NCBI GenBank assembly: GCA_021234155.1
Contig: JAJEKV010000090.1
Coordinates: 2,470,479-2,534,478, forward strand
Length of the DNA stretch: 64,000 nt
Direction of reading: 5' to 3'
Source of the DNA: Isoetes taiwanensis
Taxonomy: Eukaryota > Streptophyta > Lycopodiopsida > Isoetales > Isoetaceae
The notes beneath the pieces were generated by a model. It saw only the letters and a program-made list of their open reading frames with translations. It searched no databases and was not told where the DNA came from. Of this stretch, positions 57,991 through 64,000 are shown in pieces (positions within the stretch are counted from its first letter, which is position 1; every line of letters starts with the position of its first letter). The translations under genes and the position numbers were made by a program.

Positions 57991-60254
57991 CTCAATGGGG
58001 AGATGTATTCTAGCCTTAGCGGGTGCGACAACTAAGGTGGGGAGAGGCTTTGCATAAATTTCTTACGCCATGATCTATTGTTTGCATTCGCATCTAGGAA
58101 TGAGCTAGTAGCCTAGCTCTTAATTAAATTATTCAGGGTTGTCAACCCCATATAACTACATAAATTATATAATCTTAAATATGTTATCATGCAGGGCATC
58201 GATAGCACTCCATGATGGCATGTATCATAAGCTTTAATGCCTTGTTGATAAATTATATGTTCATAATATTTGCATAGATAGTTTTATCTTGTGTAGATAT
58301 CTCAGTATCGAGATAAAGTAAGATAATAATTACATAAAATCTTAGTTAAACCTTCGCAAGGATGTAATTCCTTCCAAAGGCATTTAAGTAACTTTCATAG
58401 GATCTTGACAAATATAATAAGAATTTGTCTGTCTTTCCATAAGTATAGCAAATATAAAGTATATACATGTAAGGTTGATACATCACCAACCAAGTAGCGA
58501 GCGAGAGTCATACGCTCAACACTTGGATCCGATGATATAAATCCTAGCCATATGATAAACAATTAAAATACGTTTCAAACTAAGTATGGCATCGATAATC
58601 GTATGATGACATATCTTAAAGGTCGTAAAGTTATCATATAATAGTTAGTTAAATATAATACTATTGGAAGCAATATATCCAATACTACTATAATGCTAAT
58701 ATAAGAATATTACCGTAAGGTAATTATTATAATTGCAATGCATTAGGGAAGTTCAGCAGGATCATGCAGTTTATTTAAGACGTTAACGGATGCTAGCCGA
58801 CATGCAACAGTTGGTGGAGGAAGTACAAAGATATCCTCTAGCAGCATCGACAATTGCATCGACAATTGCATAGATGAAGCTCCAGATCGGCAGCTAGGGG
58901 TTGAAGCTCGATCGGCGACATTACAAAGATCACCTGAAGCTCAGATCGACAATTGCAAGAAGCTAAGGTGGGCTGGACAATTCTGGGATAACCAAAAGAG
59001 TAAGTAACCAATCCTATAAGTTGGACCCGCCAAAGACACTTAAAGATCCATAGTGTTTTCAGTGTAAGTCTCCTAAAGAAACACATTCCTAATCCGAGGA
59101 AGTACCTTTGGAGAGACCAAAGTTACTTGGAAACAATGGAAGCATCACCTTGAGATTGTTCGCAGGTTCTTCTTGTCGATCCTATAAGAAGACAAGAAGA
59201 TCTCAATCCTCCAATACCGATGAAAGAGACACTTACAAGTGGAAGACGCCACGTGGGCACTACAAATAGATCTTGAGAAGCGCATTCGCAACTCATGGAG
59301 CAATGCAATGGTCGGCTCGCCACCGAAGTAATCGACATCGACACCCAAGAAAAATCGCTCAGGCATGTCGATTTGGGTTTAGATTAAATTTCATGTGTAG
59401 CTAAGATTAATCCCACGCATGCGGCCTATGCTAGGTATGGGTTGCATGCGTTGTTACCGATGATGAGACCACTACGGTGATCTCTAGGGCGTGGTGTAAT
59501 GTCATTGTAGGCATGACCGCAGTTTTGCTTGCACGAAGTTGGGAGATAGATTAGAAGGTCTACTTCCGTCCCACCGGAAGTAGACGACCTCGAGATAAGA
59601 GGTCATTCGGGAATGCATGATAGGAAAAGCACCTCTAGTCAATGCCTACGGGGAGGGCCCTTCACGCCCCATATACGGGAAGGACCCTATCTCCCACATT
59701 GGCCAACCACAGTGTAGGCATGAGTGGCATATAGGCATGATAGGGTGTTTGTCTCCACGCCATGATGGAAGAAACATAATCTTCCTATGCCGGGAGATAT
59801 GCCTTGCATCCATATAATTGTATTTAATGGGTGGTTCCCTAACAACCAATATCTATAATAATTAAATGTATGCTAGCGTAGTGTGGACCTCGCAGGCCAA
59901 TAGGGGGAGTCTACGGGGAGGAAGGTCACCTTGAAAGACTTGCAACACATAATTTTGTCACGATGTGTTGTAAGGAAACGATGTGGAACCTTAAGTAGGA
60001 AATTTTGGAACTATGTTAATAATAATAATGGTGTAAGCTATAAAATTTTGTGAATAATAATAGATGATAAAGTAAGAGGGTGAAAGACTCCCTTACCATA
60101 GTATGATATTAAACAAGGATGTGTTATAGAAATTAAAACTTAAATATTACCTTGGGGTAATTTTGCTATACATCCTATGTGTATTAAATGTGATTGCAGG
60201 ATATGCAGGTTTCCAAGGTGGGGAGACGCGTGATGCTGAGGACAGCATCAAGTC
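57991..60254 (+). other. LARD interior, 3' part, noncoding
   Basis: AT-richer, with no gene. Two extra copies of the PPT word AAGGTGGGGAGA lie at 58034-58045 and 60215-60226. CATCGACAATTG is a tandem duplication at 58846-58870. Confidence 0.6.
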
Positions 60255-60267
60255 AAGGTGGGGAGAA
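60255..60267 (+). promoter_or_regulatory. Polypurine tract
   Basis: AAGGTGGGGAGAA lies directly before TGTGGCGTTCC, the inferred 3' LTR start. It primes plus-strand DNA synthesis in LTR elements. Confidence 0.78.
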
Positions 60268-61871
60268 TGTGGCGTTCCAACATAATATACGCCCGAATCG
60301 TATATTATCTTGCCACGTCCGCATATGTCACGGATGACATGTACTTCATGAGACGATATAGGGTTGCACCTAGGGGGCAAGGGTTGCACCTAGGGGGCAA
60401 CATTGAATGTTGTGCATGTTAAATAAACATACACAATTAATAACCCCATGGACCCCATTGCCAAATGGCTAAATCCCATTTGGCCAATATCTAACCTAAC
60501 CCTAAGGGTTTCTATAAAAGGGCTTTCCCCTTAAACCCTAAACCTTTCTTCTCCTTGCATTTTAGGGTTTTTCCTAGAGCTCCTTTCCTCTTGAGCCATT
60601 TCGGCCAAGTATGGACTTCAATCCGCATTCTTTGAGCTCGGAAAGCCGGATTTGCACAACAGATTATCGATTAGCAGCCATCTTCAAGAAGATCGGGGAG
60701 CATGGACGCCCGAGGGTCGGGGAGCGGGTCAAGGAGCAGGTATCTAGTTGTTCTTTGTGCAAAAGCCGTCTTTGGGCAAGGCAATAGGCTGGTTTAGTAT
60801 GTTAGATCAACTCTAGAGGCCTTATAGATCCGAGATCATAAGCCCTAACTAAGGAACCTAACTCTGTTGTTTAGGTAGATAGATTAGATGATATTCTCTA
60901 TTTTAGGTTACGTGATGTTGTATGTATTTCACTCTGTGATCTCCATGTATTGGGAAGGGGGTAGAGACCTAAAGGCTGTGTATGAGATGATCCTAGGTAG
61001 CACCACTAGTTCCCAATTATATGCGGCTACCGATGCACGAGGAGCCCCGCCCGGTTGTGGGTGAAGGGGCTAGGCGGTTGATAAGGAGGAACTTGTCTCA
61101 TCACGGACTGACCCCTCCGGTAGTAAGGCCTCTGGGGGGTCTCGTGGGCTAGGCTTAATGGCTTGTCTTTGCATGTGGGCAAGGCATGAGCTCGACACTC
61201 GTGGGGTGGTGAATATGACCTTCCGGTGAGTTCAAGTCGAATACAGGCGGTGGCCCTCTAGCGCTGTGATGAGCATGGATGCCTGCGGAGGGAGGCAACT
61301 CTCTTCTGCCTCATGGGGCCGGGGAGATGCAACCCAGTAGTAGTAGCCCCTCGGCTATTCACCCGGGCGGGGCTACGGCCAAGTCCCAGGTTTTTCAGCC
61401 TACTACTTGCAAAGTTTGCGGGGGGCTGGATGGAGTGGACTACCCTAAGCCATGTTCTATGCCGCCAAATCCATTGCCATGAATTACATGCGCAATGATG
61501 AACTCGGAGACCCTAGCCGTCCAGTCATCCCCTGAGTCCCGAGCCCTGGGTAGGATCTCCCCTCTTGTTATTTATGTTATGTGATGATGTTAATTCTATG
61601 GTATTGCTATCTCTGTGATGTTGTATTGTATTCACCTCTCGAGGTACTTGTATTTGTTTACTGTTAGTTGTGCTCATGTTTGTTTATTCACGCTTCCGCA
61701 GGTAGGTCGACCCGATGGAAGACGGGTGAATGACACATCCATTCTTCCCTTGCTGGCTCATCTCGATGGGAGTGGAGTCAGGTGGATGGCCCCTGTCAGT
61801 GTAGCTGCCAGGGGGAATGCTCCTCCTTCGAATACGATGTGGGCATCGTATAAGGAGTAGGGGACGTCACA
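60268..61871 (+). repeat. 3' LTR
   Basis: TGTGGCGTTCC…GGGGACGTCACA. Similarity to the 5' LTR is continuous from 60340 (TGTACTTCATGAGACG). The 72 bases before that are absent from the 5' LTR but resemble the start of the minus-strand LTR at 29656. A GGGTTGCACCTAGGGGGCAA unit is duplicated at 60361-60401. TATAAAA lies at 60513. Confidence 0.85.
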
Positions 61872-61876
61872 GTGGA
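61872..61876. other. Right target-site duplication GTGGA
   Basis: Identical to 50097-50101. Beyond it the sequence CTTGGTTAAATGCCCGTCC continues unit B where it was cut. Confidence 0.93.
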
Positions 61877-62286
61877 CTTGGTTAAATGCCCGTCCTTTGA
61901 AGTTCAGCTAAATCTAGCATATTACAGAAAACACGTTGGCAAGGATGCCAAGTCCATGTGGTTTACATACGATCTGACCGATAATCGACTCATAGACCTT
62001 GAGTCTATCATATCCCTTGCATGTTTGAAATATGAACCTGCCAAAAACATTTACCATCTGCATGGTAATGATAGAGTACAGCTGAATAAGTTTGTACGTG
62101 AACAAAATAGTGGTAGGATAGCCTTAATTTAGATGCCACTAAATGGTTATAATCTTTATAATCTAACTATCTCTTATTTTTTGTTGTTTTGTAGGGGACA
62201 AGGGAAAGCAAAAGCTTTAGGGAATGCAGCAGGCTGAGGCAGATATTTGTTGCCACTCTAGTGTATTATGCCTTGTTCCAATGAAG
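61877..62286 (+). pseudogene. Unit B, displaced 3' end
   Basis: The frame VDLVKCPSFEVQLNLAYYRK … VREQNSGRIALI (61874-62132) is the C-terminal part of the P-like gene, separated from 50101 by the LTR element. A likely last exon follows a TTTTGTAG acceptor at 62188-62195 (frame ESKSFRECSRLRQIFVATL, stop near 62283). Nearly every base matches unit A at 45060-45468. Confidence 0.7.
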
Positions 62287-62590
62287 AAGGCAATGATTCC
62301 TGATGACAGGTTAGTCGTGTTTTGGCATTCGGCCAGGAGAACCGTGGGCGTAACCGGGGCGTAACTATGGTTTTAGTGCTTGTTTAAGAAGTCTAAGAGA
62401 ACTAATGGCCGGGCTAATGGCCTGCATTTCAGTGTTCAAGCAGGGTGAGAGCATTTCAGTGATTTACTTATTTGCATATCGTGAGCTACTTTGCAGCCAT
62501 GCTTTGTCGTGCTAAAGAGTAGTTTTGTGCATGCATATCTCTAATACTATAGATTTACATGCTCTAATATTTGATGCTTCTTCTTTGCAG
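62287..62590. other. Spacer between units B and C
   Basis: Matches 45469-45780 with a few substitutions. No separate feature is seen. Confidence 0.45.
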
Positions 62591-64000
62591 GTTGACAAAA
62601 ATGGAGAAGACATTAGTCATCAAGGTGAATGATGGGTGTGGAGTTGTGACTGACCTTGGCCTTGTCATCATCTCCCACGAGTGCACTTATGTGGATGTAC
62701 GAAACGAAATAAGACGGGACGAGCTACTAGAGGATGAAAAAGAATTTGTATTTCTTGGAGATAGGGGTGGCTTTCACACCAAGGCAGGAACTAAGGTTTA
62801 AGGTTTCTACGGACGAGGTTACAATCAAGGTGGTTAGGGATCATGCACATAAAAGGCAAAGGACTGCAGTTGAAAGCATTGCATCTCTAAATTACCAATT
62901 TGTGATGATAGACCAAACTGTCATAGCCGAGGAACAGACCAATGAAGAGGTAAATGATGATGAAATCGATCTAGTTGAAAATGCTTCCTTTTTAGATGAT
63001 GTGCCAGATCTGAATTCAGCAAAGGGCAGGCTGCTATCCAAGTTAGCAACTAAATTTGATGTTGCCAGATGGCAACGTGCCGTGAAGAAGTTGAGTAGGA
63101 AGTTGGTGTCTTGAATGTGAAAAGAAATATGGGAAAGGTGGAGATGATGCCATGTGTAACTTTGAACGCAGCCATCTAAAGTCCAAGGGCCATGCCGAGA
63201 ATTATGAGCGTAACCTCAAGCGTGAGGAAAAGGGTCTGCCGGGGAGTCTGCAGATTGAGGAAAAGGAGGATGAGCCTTGTAATGATGAGGAAGAGTTGCA
63301 TATGTCCAAAGAGAACCAAGCTCTAGTTGAAAGTACGTTTTCTGTTGCCATTGCAAAGTTTCAAGAGGAAACTAGAGTATTCAATGTTGTGTTTAAGCTT
63401 TATGAGAATACCATTGGTGGATTTGTAAGGGTTGAAGATGTTCGTATCATTTGTGCCATGTGTGAAAGGCTCCTTGAGTTGTTTCCAAAATCTGGAAGTC
63501 TCATTGGCCATATGAAAGACCATATTCTCTCAAAGAGGCATGTGCATGCCGTCATGAATATTGAGAAGGATTCAGATGAGCAAAGAACGAGAGGTGGGCG
63601 GCCCAAGAAATCTGCTGAACCAGACCCGCATCAAGGAAATTTGCTGAAGTTTTTTGCAAGAGGTGCGCTACATTCTATTTGCTACAAGTGTTCATATTCT
63701 AGCTAATTTAATGTTGAATAATGTTTGCTGATTTTTACTTTGCCTTGTTTTGCAGCAACCCCTCCATCTACGAGCAGCCAAGCATCATCAAGTAATAGTT
63801 CACGTGAGTACTCTTAAGTGCTTTGTAACATTTATTGTATTGTAAGTTTGTAGATTATTTAGACTTCATTGTCTTTCGCTAACAGAAACATCTTTGGCTT
63901 TACTATGTTGGGGCTTTTGGCAAAACAAATATAAGTATGGCGGGAAGTATGGAGATAGAGTAAAGGATTTAAGACCCTTTCTGAAAATGGGAACACAATG
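62591..64000 (+). pseudogene. Tandem unit C: 5' part of the P-like transposase gene, cut by the window end
   Basis: The first ATG is at 62601, after a TTTGCAG acceptor-like sequence. The ubiquitin-like block is read from 62601 to about 62765, then a frame change at GATAGGGGTGGC moves to 62734-63114, which encodes the rest through WQRAVKKLSRKLVS. Unit C lacks the 75-bp insertion and the small duplication of unit B, so it shows the ancestral order. The CLEC…H…H finger and GGRPKKSAEPDPHQ block follow (63119-63706). As in unit B the finger is out of frame with the preceding block. An intron-like GTGAGTAC…CAG region lies at 63803-63884. At 63981 a 12-bp deletion (CATGAGCTGAAA region) distinguishes it from unit B. 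Confidence 0.68.

Larger units (their letters stand above)
50102..61871 (+). mobile_element. LARD-like non-autonomous LTR retrotransposon
   Basis: The element is about 11.8 kb with two matching LTRs, TG…CA ends, a primer binding site, a polypurine tract and a 5-bp target duplication. I found no recognisable protease, integrase, RT or RNase H in the 8.6-kb interior, and the longest frame there is under 170 codons. This fits a large retrotransposon derivative (LARD) mobilised by another element's enzymes. The plus orientation follows from PBS and PPT. The PPT form AAGGTGGGGAGAA is common in plant Ty3/gypsy elements, so a Ty3 origin is likely. The LTRs differ by small indels and substitutions, so the insertion is not recent. 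It sits in tandem unit B of the P-like gene. Confidence 0.9.

Overview
This window looks like nuclear DNA from a land plant with a large, transposon-rich genome. The evidence is a plant-type LRR receptor-like protein, fragments of plant PPR, P450, FtsH, RLCK and TOR genes, plant-type copia, Ty3, hAT and LINE remnants, and GT-AG introns in the fragments. The sequence does not show which plant group it comes from. Only one gene appears intact: an intronless, secreted or GPI-anchored LRR protein of the PII-2/RLP29 type (15.1-16.5 kb, minus strand).

Layout. 0-2 kb: the 3' half of a Ty1/copia pol gene. 2.7-3.3 kb: PPR pseudogene (minus). 4.6-6.8 kb: hAT-type transposase pseudogene (minus). 8.3-8.5 kb: P450 exon. 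8.7-12.7 kb: two foldback/MITE-like elements and locally duplicated noncoding DNA. 15.1-16.5 kb: the LRR gene. 19.0 kb: FtsH fragment. 21.6-25.3 kb: two long direct repeats around a ~20-bp minisatellite. 25.4-28.0 kb: a same-strand series of unrelated gene fragments (small heat-shock protein, RLCK kinase exon, TOR kinase 3' exons with introns). 28.5-29.7 kb: a diverged LTR on the minus strand. 30-35.5 kb: noncoding DNA with local duplications. 35.5-37.3 kb: Ty3/gypsy scrap and a LINE fragment. 37.5-40.5 kb: a decayed multi-exon gene (minus) that appears to join a ParB/sulfiredoxin-like DGNHR module to an adenine/cytosine-N DNA methyltransferase-like module.

43.7-64 kb is the most unusual part. 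It is a head-to-tail array, with a period of about 5.04 kb, of a gene I read as a P-element/THAP9-like (RNase H-fold) transposase with a ubiquitin-like N-terminus and zinc fingers. Three units are visible: A (3' part only), B (complete but mutated) and C (5' part, cut by the window edge). Unit B is interrupted near its 3' end by an 11.8-kb LTR element at 50102-61871. That element has LTRs of about 1.5-1.6 kb, a 5-bp GTGGA target duplication, an initiator-Met-type primer binding site, a polypurine tract and no recognisable gag-pol, so it is LARD-like. Unit A keeps the uninterrupted insertion site. The element's leader holds five copies of a ~80-bp hairpin whose stems show paired base changes.

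Almost everything except the LRR gene is decayed. No pathway or operon-like cooperation is suggested. The interest lies in the two unfamiliar protein architectures (ParB-MTase, and Ubl-ZnF-transposase), the captured gene fragments and the structured leader of the LARD-like element.
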